From contig JAWKKA010000001.1 of the NCBI GenBank assembly GCA_041393495.1, positions 186,001-250,000 on the forward strand: DNA of 64,000 nt, read 5' to 3'. Below, piece by piece: positions 17,073-24,849 of this stretch. Origin of the DNA: RHKX01 sp041393495 (lineage in GTDB: Bacteria > Actinomycetota > Thermoleophilia > Solirubrobacterales > 70-9). How positions within the stretch are numbered: the first letter of the stretch is position 1; each line of letters starts with the position of its first letter. The translations under genes and the position numbers were made by a program. Below the pieces are notes generated by a model that was not told where the DNA came from, ran no database searches, and saw only the letters and a program-made list of their open reading frames with translations.

Positions 17073-18764
17073 GTGCTCTCGTCGCTTCCCAAGCGGGTTG
17101 CCGGCCCGCCCGGGGGCGGTGGCGAGACCGATCCGGTGACGGGGCTGCCCGATCGGAGGAGATTCCTCGCCGACCTCGCCGCCGAGCTCGCCGGCCTCGG
17201 CGAGCAGCCGGGGTCGGTCGCCGTCCTGCTCGCCGATCTCGACGGCTTTCGGAGGGTCAACCGCGATCTCGGCCACGACGCCGGCGACCTGCTCCTGTTC
17301 TCGGCCGGCCGCCGGCTGCTCTCGGCGGTACGCCCCGGGGATCTGGTCGCGCGCGCCGGCGGCGACGAGTTCGTCGTCCTCAGCCGCCTCCGCAGCAGCT
17401 CCGACGTGGCCGACCTCGCGACGTCAATCCTGACCGCGTTCGACGACCCCTTCGACCTCGACGCCGAGGTCGTGACGGTGACCGCCTCGGTCGGGGTGGT
17501 CGTCTCCGATGCGCCCGACGCCGTGCCCGAGTCGCTGGTCGGTGATGCCGAAGCCGCCCTCGAGCGCGATCGCTCGGGCGCGCGCCGCCTCGAGGTGTTC
17601 GACGAGGAGCTCCGCGACCGGATCCGCTATCGCGCCGAGATCGGCCGTGAGCTCGCCGCGGCCCTGGCCGCCGACGAGGTCACCTTCCACTACCAGCCGA
17701 TCGTCGACATCGCGACCGGCCGGGTGGCGTCGGTGGAGGCGCTCGCGCGCTGGCACCATCGCGAGCGCGGGGCGATCTCCCCGGAGCTGTTCGTGGCGGT
17801 CGCCGAGGAGGCCGGGGTCGGCTCGGAGCTGCTCGCGTGCCTGCTCGACCATGCTGCCCGCGACTTCCCCGCGATCGCCGCCAGCGACCCGACCGGCGAG
17901 GTCGCCCTCGCGATCAACGTCTCGTCGAGCCAGCTCAGCTCCGAGCGGCTGATCGCCGCGATCGGGGAGCTCGTCGGGCGCCTCGACCTCGCGCCCGAGC
18001 GCGTCATCGTCGAGATCTCCGAGTCGGCGCTGAGCGGGGCGGCCGGCGCCTACCTGGCCCGCGTCACCGAGCTCCGTGCGCTCGGCGTGCGGATCTCGCT
18101 CGACGACTTCGGCACCGCATCGACCTCGATCGCCCAGCTCCGCTCGCTGCCGATCGATCAGATCAAGCTCGACCGCTCGTTCGTCGTCGGCCTCGGCGCC
18201 GCATCCGCCGATGCCGCCCTCGCCGCCGGGGTGTTGCCGCTCGCGCGATCGCTCGGCATCGAGGTCGTCGCCGAGGGCATCGAGACCGAGGGCCAGCTCG
18301 CCCACCTGTTCGCGCTCGGCTACCGGCGGGCCCAGGGCTACATGCTCGCCCGCCCGGTGCCCGCCCGCGACGCTGCCGGCCTGATCGCCGCCGGACCGCT
18401 CGCGGCGACCCGGGCGAGCGACAGCGCGGCGCTGGTCGCGGCTCGCGAGTCGTTCCGCGAGGCGCTCCTCGCGGGCGACGCGAAGCGCGCCGGGATCGTC
18501 ATCGCCGAGGCGCTGGAAGGCGGGATCGACCCGATCGGGATCCAGGGCGAAGTGATCGGGCGGGCGTTGCACTGGATCGACTCCGAGTGGGAGGCGGGTC
18601 GGCTGCGCGCCGCCGACGAGCACCTCGCCGCGGCGATCTGCGAGCGTCAGCTCACCGCCGTCATCGACTCGCAGCGGGGCGGCGAGCGCCGCTTCGCGAA
18701 CCCGCTCGAGCAAGCCGTCGACGGCTCGCTCGCGGGCTCCGTCCCGAGCCGCCCGCGACCCTGA
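17073..18764 (+). CDS. GGDEF-EAL c-di-GMP protein with a C-terminal B12-cap-like helical domain
   Basis: A 563-residue cytoplasmic protein. GGDEF domain (about 18-170): motif AGGDEF at 96-100, with an RPGD inhibitory-site-like motif five residues earlier. EAL domain (about 185-430): EALARW at Glu222, INVSS, EISES, SLDDFGT, IKLDRSF, VAEGIET and AQGY all intact, so phosphodiesterase activity is likely. Residues about 445-530 resemble the four-helix cap that precedes cobalamin-binding domains (FREALLAGDAKRAGIVIAEAL, GRALHWIDSEWEAG), including W506-x9-E516-H517, the motif known from CarH-type photoreceptors. No Rossmann B12 domain follows; the protein ends about 45 residues later. No N-terminal sensor is present, so the tail may be the regulatory part. 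Confidence 0.9.
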   Translation: MLSSLPKRVAGPPGGGGETDPVTGLPDRRRFLADLAAELAGLGEQPGSVAVLLADLDGFRRVNRDLGHDAGDLLLFSAGRRLLSAVRPGDLVARAGGDEFVVLSRLRSSSDVADLATSILTAFDDPFDLDAEVVTVTASVGVVVSDAPDAVPESLVGDAEAALERDRSGARRLEVFDEELRDRIRYRAEIGRELAAALAADEVTFHYQPIVDIATGRVASVEALARWHHRERGAISPELFVAVAEEAGVGSELLACLLDHAARDFPAIAASDPTGEVALAINVSSSQLSSERLIAAIGELVGRLDLAPERVIVEISESALSGAAGAYLARVTELRALGVRISLDDFGTASTSIAQLRSLPIDQIKLDRSFVVGLGAASADAALAAGVLPLARSLGIEVVAEGIETEGQLAHLFALGYRRAQGYMLARPVPARDAAGLIAAGPLAATRASDSAALVAARESFREALLAGDAKRAGIVIAEALEGGIDPIGIQGEVIGRALHWIDSEWEAGRLRAADEHLAAAICERQLTAVIDSQRGGERRFANPLEQAVDGSLAGSVPSRPRP

Positions 18765-18793
18765 TCGGGCCAGGCAGCTTCGTCCGCTCGCCG

Positions 18794-18815
18794 CGGGAGC
18801 AAAAGCCGGCTCCCG
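18794..18815. terminator. Possible bidirectional hairpin terminator
   Basis: CGGGAGC (18794-18800) and GCTCCCG (18809-18815) pair perfectly around AAAAGCCG. The hairpin lies between two convergent genes (GGDEF-EAL and pyrE). It has no U-tract, as is common in this GC-rich window, so termination is inferred from position. Confidence 0.45.
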
Positions 18816-18877
18816 GGGTCGGTTTGTGCACTCGCGTGAGCAAGTCGACCGGCCGCCGGCGCGACGTCCGGCCCCGG

Positions 18878-19432
18878 CTAGCGGTCGTCGCGCCCGGGGT
18901 GGACGTCGTCGATCGTCGCCAGCGGCACGTAGGGGGCGCCGCTTGCGGCTTCGATGGCGGCGCCGCCGCCGGCGAGGCGGTCGAGGACCGACACCGTGCC
19001 GGCGATCACCAGCTCCTCCTCGGCGCAGCGCTCGATCGCCTTGACGGTCGAGCCGCCCGTCGTGACGACGTCCTCGACGATCAGGACGCGTGTGCCGGGC
19101 GCGAGCAACGGCCCCTCGATCCAGCGCTGCAGGCCATGCGCCTTCTTCTCCTTGCGGACGAAGAAGGCGAGCAGCTCGCGGCCGGCGGGATCGGAGATCG
19201 CGGCGCTCGCGATCGGGTCCGCGCCCATCGTCATCCCGCCGACGGCAGCAGCCCCGAGCCGCACCGCCTCGGCGGCGACGAGCTCACCGAGCGCCCCGAA
19301 GCCGGGCTGGCGGAGGATCGCCCGCTTGGCGTCGACGTAGTAGGAGGCGGTGGCGCCGCTCGTCAGCGTCACCTCGCCGATCACGAGCGCGTGCTCGCGC
19401 AGCTCCCCGATCAGTGTCTTGCGCGCGTCCAC
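18878..19432 (-). CDS. pyrE: Orotate phosphoribosyltransferase
   Basis: Forms OMP from orotate and PRPP in pyrimidine synthesis; cytoplasmic dimer. The 184-residue protein shows the PRPP-binding motif VLIVEDVVTTGGST, the flexible-loop residues FFVRKEKKAHG and the N-terminal TLTSGATASYYVDAKR. Length is typical of the short, PyrE-type enzymes. The start ATG at 19432 leaves a normal N-terminus. It stands apart from other pyr genes here, 108 bp downstream of the L,D-transpeptidase gene on the same strand and convergent with the GGDEF-EAL gene. The phosphoribosyltransferase fold also covers PyrR or xpt-like enzymes, but the SGATASYYVDAK loop favours PyrE. Confidence 0.93.
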   Translation of the reverse strand: MDARKTLIGELREHALVIGEVTLTSGATASYYVDAKRAILRQPGFGALGELVAAEAVRLGAAAVGGMTMGADPIASAAISDPAGRELLAFFVRKEKKAHGLQRWIEGPLLAPGTRVLIVEDVVTTGGSTVKAIERCAEEELVIAGTVSVLDRLAGGGAAIEAASGAPYVPLATIDDVHPGRDDR

Positions 19433-19540
19433 CTCACCGACCGTGACGAGCCTGGGAGGCGGCTGACCAGGGACGCAGTCGGCGAAGCGACCGAAGGGTC
19501 GTGAGCCGACGAGGACGCCGGTCAGGCGTCTCCCAGGCCG

Positions 19541-20584
19541 TCACCGGTAGACGTAGATGGGGTCGCCGATGTCAATCCAGTTGTAGATGTGGACCGAGTC
19601 GGGGATCGGGTTGCGGAGGCAGCCGTGGCTTGCCGGGTAGGTCGGGACGCTGTGATAACCGTGGGTCGCGTAGCCGCGGATGAAGTAGACCGAGTAGTAC
19701 ATCCCGAGGCTGTTGTAGCCGGCGTCCTTGCGGTAGAAGCGGAACTTGCCGGTGATCGTCGGCGTCGCCGGCGCGCCCGAGGAGATCGGGTAGATCTCCT
19801 CCGCCTTGCCATGGCTGGCGAGCACCATCACCTGGCGCGACAGGTCGGCCTCGACGTGCTTGCCGGCGCCCGGGTGCTTGAGCCTGAACCCGCCCTTGCC
19901 CTTGGCGAGCTGCTTGAAGATCCGCCCGGTCGCCTTCTCCTTGCGGGCCATCCCGTTGACCTTGCGGAAGGCGAGGACGGCGCGCCCGGTCGCCGACGAG
20001 TACCGCGAGCCCTTGCCGGGCACGTAACCGCGCGCGTCGAGCAGGTCGTTCAGGGCCGCGACCGCGTCGCTGCGGTTGCCCTTCCGGAGGCTCGGGTAGC
20101 GGAGCCGGAAGCCGCGGCTTCGCGCCTGCGAGCCGGCCCAGGTCGCGCCCTTGTGGAGGATCGCCTCGATCCGGTACATGCCGGGGGCGATCATCTTCCG
20201 CGACCAGTGGAACTGGCCGAGGTCGGAGTGCTTGCCCTTGTCGCGGACCTTGACGGTCGTGCGCTTGACGGTCCGCTTGCCGCGGTTGAGCACGATCGTC
20301 ACCTTCTGGCCGACCCGGAAGCGGTGCACCGTGCCGGCGAGCTTGATCCGGTTGCCGGCGGTGACGCGACCGCCGCGCAGGCCCTTGAGGCGAAGCTTGG
20401 TCGTCGTCGGCTGCAGCGGGTCTGCCGGCGCCCTCGCGGTCGCGCCGCCGGCCGGGGCGGCCGGCTCCACGGCAGCGGCGTCTCGCGCCGGGGCCGCAGC
20501 GGCGGGCACCGTCATCGCGATGGCGAGAACGGACAGGAGGACGAGCGGACCGCGATACCCCTTGCGCATCTGGCTGCGGATCAT
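19541..20584 (-). CDS. L,D-transpeptidase (YkuD) with peptidoglycan-binding domain
   Basis: A secreted cell-wall cross-linking enzyme of 347 residues. The signal peptide lies in the first 30 residues (LVLLSVLAIAMTVPAAAAPA). A beta-rich segment (about 62-165) is followed by a peptidoglycan-binding-like region LRKGNRSDAVAALNDLLDARGY and then a YkuD domain (about 245-347) with ITGKFRFYRK, ATHGYHSVPTYPASHGCLR (His plus the catalytic Cys in SHGCLR) and GDPIYVYR at the end. It would form 3-3 cross-links or attach proteins to the wall. The CPBP gene lies 33 bp upstream on the same strand. The length and domain order are normal for actinobacteria. Confidence 0.92.
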   Translation of the reverse strand: MIRSQMRKGYRGPLVLLSVLAIAMTVPAAAAPARDAAAVEPAAPAGGATARAPADPLQPTTTKLRLKGLRGGRVTAGNRIKLAGTVHRFRVGQKVTIVLNRGKRTVKRTTVKVRDKGKHSDLGQFHWSRKMIAPGMYRIEAILHKGATWAGSQARSRGFRLRYPSLRKGNRSDAVAALNDLLDARGYVPGKGSRYSSATGRAVLAFRKVNGMARKEKATGRIFKQLAKGKGGFRLKHPGAGKHVEADLSRQVMVLASHGKAEEIYPISSGAPATPTITGKFRFYRKDAGYNSLGMYYSVYFIRGYATHGYHSVPTYPASHGCLRNPIPDSVHIYNWIDIGDPIYVYR

Positions 20585-20617
20585 ACGAAGCGACGCGGCC
20601 GGCGCCGTCCGATCGCG

Positions 20618-21607
20618 TCAGACGACGTCGGTCACGAGCAGCACGAACGCGATCGTGTTGTTGATCGCATGCGCGAGCACCGGCGCCCAGAGCGTGCCGC
20701 TGCGCTCGTACAGCCAGGCGAGGATCACCCCGAAGACGGCGAGCTGAACGGCGACGCCGAGATTGCCCGCGCCGAGGTGCAGCGAGCCCCAGACCACCGC
20801 CGAGATCAGCGCCGCCGGCCAGATCGAGAGCGAGCGGCGCAGGCCGCCGTACATGAACCCGCGGAAGAACGTCTCCTCCGAGATCGGCGCCGCGATCACG
20901 ATCAGGAACGCGGCGACGGCGACGCTGCCGAGCTCGTCCTTGTCGGTGCCGAGGTCGCGGGTCACGTCCTCCTGGTCCGGCTGCAGGATCGGCGCCAGAA
21001 AGCCGGCGAAGACGACGTAGACGAACCATGCGAGCAGGGCGAGGCCGATCGCGCCGACCGCGATCCGGCCGCCGAGCCCGAGCTTGCCGAACGCCACCCC
21101 GATCCGGCCGCGGGCGTCGAACAGGGCGAAGCCGAGCGCGGTGCCGATCAGGCTCAGCGCGACCACGAGTTGCGCCGCGTCGCGAGCTGCCGGCGTCTCC
21201 AGCCCGGGGTCGAAGATCGCGACGCAGATCGTCCCGGCGAGCATCGCCGCGGCGGCGATCAGGACGCCGACGGCGACCATGCCGCCGCCCCAGCCCACCT
21301 CGGGCAGGCCCGCGTAGCGGGTCAGAAAGCGGCCGCCCTTCGCCGCCCGGTCCGGCTGCTCGCCGGTCGGCGGTGGCGTCGACGCCGCCAAGCCCGTCGG
21401 CGGGGTGGCGCCGGGGTCGGCGGCGGGGGGCGGAGTCGAGGCGGGCCGTGCCGGCGGCGGCGTGGAGCCCACGGGCGGAGCCTCGGCGCGCTCCCGCCGG
21501 GGTCCGGGCGGAGCCCCGGGGCGCTCCTGCGGCGGCGTCGAGCCCACGGGCGGAGCCTCGGCGCGCTCCCGCTCCGGCTCGGGCCCGCCTTCTCGCCCCT
21601 CGCTCAT
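20618..21607 (-). CDS. CPBP-family intramembrane glutamic protease
   Basis: A multi-pass membrane protein of 329 residues related to Rce1/CAAX prenyl proteases, probably cleaving membrane-bound substrates. The CPBP motifs are intact: ISEETFFRGF (EE-R), WGSLHLG and HAINN. The first 90 residues are a cytoplasmic Pro-rich linker containing two copies of RERAEAPPVGSTPP, with matching repeats in the DNA (about 21440-21590). ATG 21607 overlaps the stop of the upstream HAD gene by 4 bp, so the two are probably coupled. Much longer in-frame extensions exist but run antisense through the mannosyltransferase gene and are not coding. Confidence 0.88.
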   Translation of the reverse strand: MSEGREGGPEPERERAEAPPVGSTPPQERPGAPPGPRRERAEAPPVGSTPPPARPASTPPPAADPGATPPTGLAASTPPPTGEQPDRAAKGGRFLTRYAGLPEVGWGGGMVAVGVLIAAAAMLAGTICVAIFDPGLETPAARDAAQLVVALSLIGTALGFALFDARGRIGVAFGKLGLGGRIAVGAIGLALLAWFVYVVFAGFLAPILQPDQEDVTRDLGTDKDELGSVAVAAFLIVIAAPISEETFFRGFMYGGLRRSLSIWPAALISAVVWGSLHLGAGNLGVAVQLAVFGVILAWLYERSGTLWAPVLAHAINNTIAFVLLVTDVV

Positions 21608-22251
21608 CGTTGCCTCGGCTCCACGAAATCCACGATCTCGGCGAGCGAGGATACGTCGGCGCCGCCCTCGCGGTCGATCCTCAGCACGTCGATGCCGGCC
21701 GCGCGGGCGCCGGCAACGTCCTCGGCGCTGTCGCCGACGTGGATCGCGTCGGCCGCAGCGCAGCCGATCGCGGCCAGCGCCGCCGCGAAGATCGCCGGGT
21801 CGGGCTTGCGGGCGCCGACGGCCGCGGACGTGACGACGTCGTCGAGCGCAGCGGCGAGCCCGATCCGCTCGAGCACCTCCCCGAGCCCGTAGTCCCAGTT
21901 CGAGACGCAGCAGATCGTCAGGCCGCGGTCGCGCAGGGCTGCCAGCGCGGGGAGCGCGTCCGGATAGGGCTCGAACGCGATCGCGTCCATCATCTCGGCG
22001 ACCCCGATGCGGCGACCGAGGCCGGCCGAGAGGACCTCCGCCGACCGGGCCCGCAGCGTCGCCAACGATGCGGCGTCGCGGCCCGACTGGGCGTTGGCGG
22101 CGTAGAAGGACATCTCGGCGCGGAACGCCCTGCGGACCCGCTCGGCGGGGATCCCGGCGACGAGCGCCGGATCGAGTCGCTCCCAGGGCGGAAGCAGGCG
22201 GACGATCGTCCCGAGGGCGTCGATCAGGCAGGCGCGGTAGGGGGCGGGCAC
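21604..22251 (-). CDS. HAD-superfamily hydrolase
   Basis: A phosphatase-like protein of 215 residues from GTG 22251; longer in-frame starts overlap the divergent mannosyltransferase gene and are rejected. Motif I is ACLIDALGTIVRL, where the second Asp of the usual DxD is Leu, a variant found in some HAD subfamilies (FDALGTL type) that may lower phosphatase activity. Motif II is VSNWD, motif III the Lys of GARKPDP, and motif IV VGDSAEDVAGARAAG. The helical cap is type C1. It overlaps the CPBP gene by 4 bp. Substrate unknown; the close match to motif IV suggests it still binds Mg and phosphate. Confidence 0.85.
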   Translation of the reverse strand: MPAPYRACLIDALGTIVRLLPPWERLDPALVAGIPAERVRRAFRAEMSFYAANAQSGRDAASLATLRARSAEVLSAGLGRRIGVAEMMDAIAFEPYPDALPALAALRDRGLTICCVSNWDYGLGEVLERIGLAAALDDVVTSAAVGARKPDPAIFAAALAAIGCAAADAIHVGDSAEDVAGARAAGIDVLRIDREGGADVSSLAEIVDFVEPRQR

Positions 22252-22273
22252 GAATACATTCTCGACGAGCGGA

Positions 22274-23560
22274 ATGGAGGACGCCCCGATCAGCGCATGC
22301 AGGCCCGCCCCGGCGCCGGGTCGGCGACGGGTCGGCCTCGGGCTCGCCGCCGGGCTGGTGCTCGTCTCGATCCCGCTCGCGGCGCCGGGGTCGGAGCTGG
22401 TGCCCGGGGCCGGGACCGTCGGCTCGAACGCACCGCGCTGGGTGATGGGCGCCTTCGGCAACGGGTTCGACCTCGATGGCGGCCGCTTCCTCGGGCTCCT
22501 CTACGCGGCCACCCTCCTCTGGGCGGGGCTGCTCCTCTGCGCCCGCGACCTCGGCCTTCGCGCCGTCGCCGCCTTCGCCGCCGCCCTGATCGCGCTGTTC
22601 GTCCTCGCCGCGCCGCTGCTCTCGCTCGACGTCTTCAGCTACGTCTCCTACGCGCGGCTCGGCGTCGAGCACGGGCTCAACCCCTACGAGCACGTCCCCG
22701 CGGAGATCCCCGGCGATGCGGCCGCGGCGCGGGTCGTCGACTATCGCGACGCGGTCTCGGTCTACGGCCCGCTGTTCACGCTCGGCACCTACCCGCTCGG
22801 CGCCGCCGGGGTCGGCTTCGCGGTCTGGTCGCTGAAGCTGCTCGCCGGCCTCGCGGTCGCGGCGATCGCCTGGCTCGTCGCCCGGCTCGCGGCGTTGCGC
22901 GGGGTCACCCCGGCGACGGCGGTGGCGTTCGTGGCCTTGAACCCGATCGTGCTCGTCCAGCTCGTCGGCGGCGCCCACAACGACGCGGTGATGGCCGCGC
23001 TCGCGTTCGCGGGCGTCGCCGCCGCGCTGACCGCGCGCCCGGCGATCGCCGGAGGCGGGTTCGTCCTCGCCGCGACGATCAAGGTCGCCGGGATCCTCTA
23101 CGCCCCGTTCGCGCTCGCCGGGGCGGCCGGGCGCGGACGCCTGCTCGCGGGGGCGCTCGCCGCCGCCGTCGCCGCGGCGGCGATCGCGCTGCTCGCGTTC
23201 GGACCGCCGGTCAGCGAAGCGCTCAGCGTCGCCGGGGAGAACCAGGACAGGATCAGCCGCTGGGGGGTGCCGGCGACGCTGGCGCGGCTGTCCGGCATCG
23301 ACGTCGACGCCCTGCGGGCGCTGGCAGCCGTCGCCTTCGGCCTCGCTGTCGCGGCGCTCCTCGTCGCGGTCGCGCGCGGCCTCGACTGGGTGCGCGCGGC
23401 CGGCTGGGCGAGCTTCGGGCTGCTCGTCGCCTCCGCCTACCTCGTCCCCTGGTATCTGATCTGGCTGCTCCCGGTCGTGGCGATCGCACGCGACCGGTTG
23501 CTCGTCGGTGCGACGATCCTGCTCACCGTGTTCCAGGTCATCAACGGAGTGCCGACGTGA
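22274..23560 (+). CDS. Polyprenyl-phosphomannose-dependent mannosyltransferase-like membrane protein
   Basis: A 428-residue integral membrane glycosyltransferase of the GT-C class, resembling MptA/MptB alpha-1,6-mannosyltransferases. Signatures are LLSLDVFSYVSYARLGVEHGLNPYEH in the first external loop (with the D of DVFSY as candidate catalytic residue), VYGPLFTLGTYPLG, LNPIVLVQLVGGAHNDAVMA and a last SAYLVPWYLIWLLPV. About twelve hydrophobic segments are present. Such enzymes use lipid-linked mannose outside the membrane to extend lipomannan-like glycans. The start ATG at 22274 faces the HAD gene; the thiL gene overlaps the stop by 4 bp. Glycan specificity is inferred from family only. Confidence 0.8.
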   Translation: MEDAPISACRPAPAPGRRRVGLGLAAGLVLVSIPLAAPGSELVPGAGTVGSNAPRWVMGAFGNGFDLDGGRFLGLLYAATLLWAGLLLCARDLGLRAVAAFAAALIALFVLAAPLLSLDVFSYVSYARLGVEHGLNPYEHVPAEIPGDAAAARVVDYRDAVSVYGPLFTLGTYPLGAAGVGFAVWSLKLLAGLAVAAIAWLVARLAALRGVTPATAVAFVALNPIVLVQLVGGAHNDAVMAALAFAGVAAALTARPAIAGGGFVLAATIKVAGILYAPFALAGAAGRGRLLAGALAAAVAAAAIALLAFGPPVSEALSVAGENQDRISRWGVPATLARLSGIDVDALRALAAVAFGLAVAALLVAVARGLDWVRAAGWASFGLLVASAYLVPWYLIWLLPVVAIARDRLLVGATILLTVFQVINGVPT

Positions 23561-24582
23561 GCGAGCCGCGGATGCGGAGCTCGCCCGAGTTCGACCTGAT
23601 CGCGGCGATCCGCGAGCGGCTCGGCGAGGCGACCGCGGGACCCGACGTCCGGATCGGGATCGGCGACGACGCCGCCGTCACGACCGGGCCGGCCGGCGAT
23701 GCCCGCGCCGTCTCCGTCGACGCGATCGTCGATGGCGTCTCGTTCCGACGCAGCTGGTGTCCGCCGCGCGCGATCGGTCGCAAGGCGGCCGGCGCCGCGT
23801 TGAGCGATCTCGCGGCGATGGGCGCCCGGGCGGCCGAGGCCTACGTCTGGCTCGGGATGCCGGATGACCTCGGCCGCGACGATGCCCTCGAGCTCTGCGC
23901 CGGCCTCGCCGACGTCATCGGCGGCGCCGGCGCGGCGCTGCTCGGCGGCGACCTCACCGCTTCGCCGGTCCTCGCCCTCTCGGTCACCGCTATCGGCACC
24001 GCGCCGGCGCCGGAGCTGCTCGTCGGCCGCGCCGGCGCCGAGGTCGGCGACTCCGTCTGCGTGACCGGGTCGTTCGGGTCGGCGGCCGCCGGGCTGATGC
24101 TGCTCGAGCACCCGGAGCTCGGCGCCGCCGTGCCCGCGCCCGCCGCCGCCGCGGCGCGGGACCGGCAGCTCGACCCGGAGCCCCGGATCGCCGCCGGGCA
24201 GGCGCTCGCCGGCGCCGGCGCCCGGGCGATGATCGACGTCTCCGACGGCCTCGGCGCCGATGCCGAGCACCTCGCCGCCGCCTCCGGCGTCAGCCTCGAG
24301 ATCGAGCTCGATCGGGTGCCGGTCGGCCTCGGCGTCGCCGAGGTCGCGCGGGCAGCGGGACGCGACCCGGTCGAGCTGATCGCCTCCGGAGGCGAGGACT
24401 ACGAGTTGCTCTGCGCGGTCCCGCGGGCGCGGCTCGCCGCCTGCGTCGCCGCGGTCGAGAGGACCGGTGTCGCGCTGACCGAGGTCGGCCGGGTCGGGCC
24501 CGGCGCCGCCGTCCGGCTCAGGCTTCCCGGGGGCCGTTCAGTTCGTGCAGCAGGGCATGACCACCTCCGCCGCGGCCGCTGA
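23557..24582 (+). CDS. thiL: Thiamine-monophosphate kinase
   Basis: Phosphorylates thiamine monophosphate to the active diphosphate. The 341-residue product begins at GTG 23557, overlapping the previous stop by 4 bp. Seen in order: FDLIAAIRERL, IGIGDDAAV (Mg/ATP-binding Asp pair), SVDAIVDGVSF, RKAAGAALSDLAAMGA, ALLGGDLTAS, CVTGSFGSAAAGL, MIDVSDGLGADAEHL and ASGGEDYELLC. All are standard for ThiL of the PurM/AIR-synthase fold. The last about 20 residues run antisense over the 3' end of the FlgM-like gene, and the tail reads poorly (RAAGHDHLRRGR). No other thi genes are in the window. Confidence 0.92.
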   Translation: MSEPRMRSSPEFDLIAAIRERLGEATAGPDVRIGIGDDAAVTTGPAGDARAVSVDAIVDGVSFRRSWCPPRAIGRKAAGAALSDLAAMGARAAEAYVWLGMPDDLGRDDALELCAGLADVIGGAGAALLGGDLTASPVLALSVTAIGTAPAPELLVGRAGAEVGDSVCVTGSFGSAAAGLMLLEHPELGAAVPAPAAAAARDRQLDPEPRIAAGQALAGAGARAMIDVSDGLGADAEHLAAASGVSLEIELDRVPVGLGVAEVARAAGRDPVELIASGGEDYELLCAVPRARLAACVAAVERTGVALTEVGRVGPGAAVRLRLPGGRSVRAAGHDHLRRGR

Positions 24583-24712
24583 GTCGACCGCGGCTCTGGA
24601 TCGCGCCGATCCGCTCGAGGATCGCCATCGCGACGCGCTGCGAGTTGATCTCGTACTCGCCGCGGGAGACCTGCCGTTGGACGTCGGTGAGCTGTTCGTC
24701 TGTGGCACGCAT
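24518..24712 (-). CDS. Small FlgM-like (anti-sigma-28 C-terminal motif) protein
   Basis: A 64-residue protein. Residues 3-36 (TDEQLTDVQRQVSRGEYEIN then SQRVAMAILERI) match the pattern of the FlgM C-terminal sigma-binding helices, R-x-I-x3-I-x3-G-x-Y-x-V-D-x3-VA-x2-IL, with Val/Gln changes. The remainder is Gly- and His-rich. FlgM binds flagellar sigma-28. No flagellar gene is near, so this may serve another sigma factor or be a remnant. It overlaps the 3' end of thiL by 65 bp in convergent orientation, which is unusual. ATG 24712 has only a weak purine-rich ribosome site. Moderate confidence as a gene, low for function. Confidence 0.55.
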   Translation of the reverse strand: MRATDEQLTDVQRQVSRGEYEINSQRVAMAILERIGAIQSRGRLSGRGGGGHALLHELNGPREA

Positions 24713-24849
24713 GGAACTTGCTCGTTTCTCCGTTTCCCTGTCTCTGCTCGGGGGATGACCTGTACCGGCCACATCGACCCTGACCGGCTCCTCTTTAGCG
24801 GCTTCGGACGCCCGTCCAGCGGCGCGTCCAGAACCGCGTCCAGACCCGC

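Noticed and set aside
14298..17276. Minus-strand open frame of about 990 codons opposite the DUF2510 and GDPD genes
   Set aside because: Same shadow effect; the plus-strand genes have clear domains, this frame has none.
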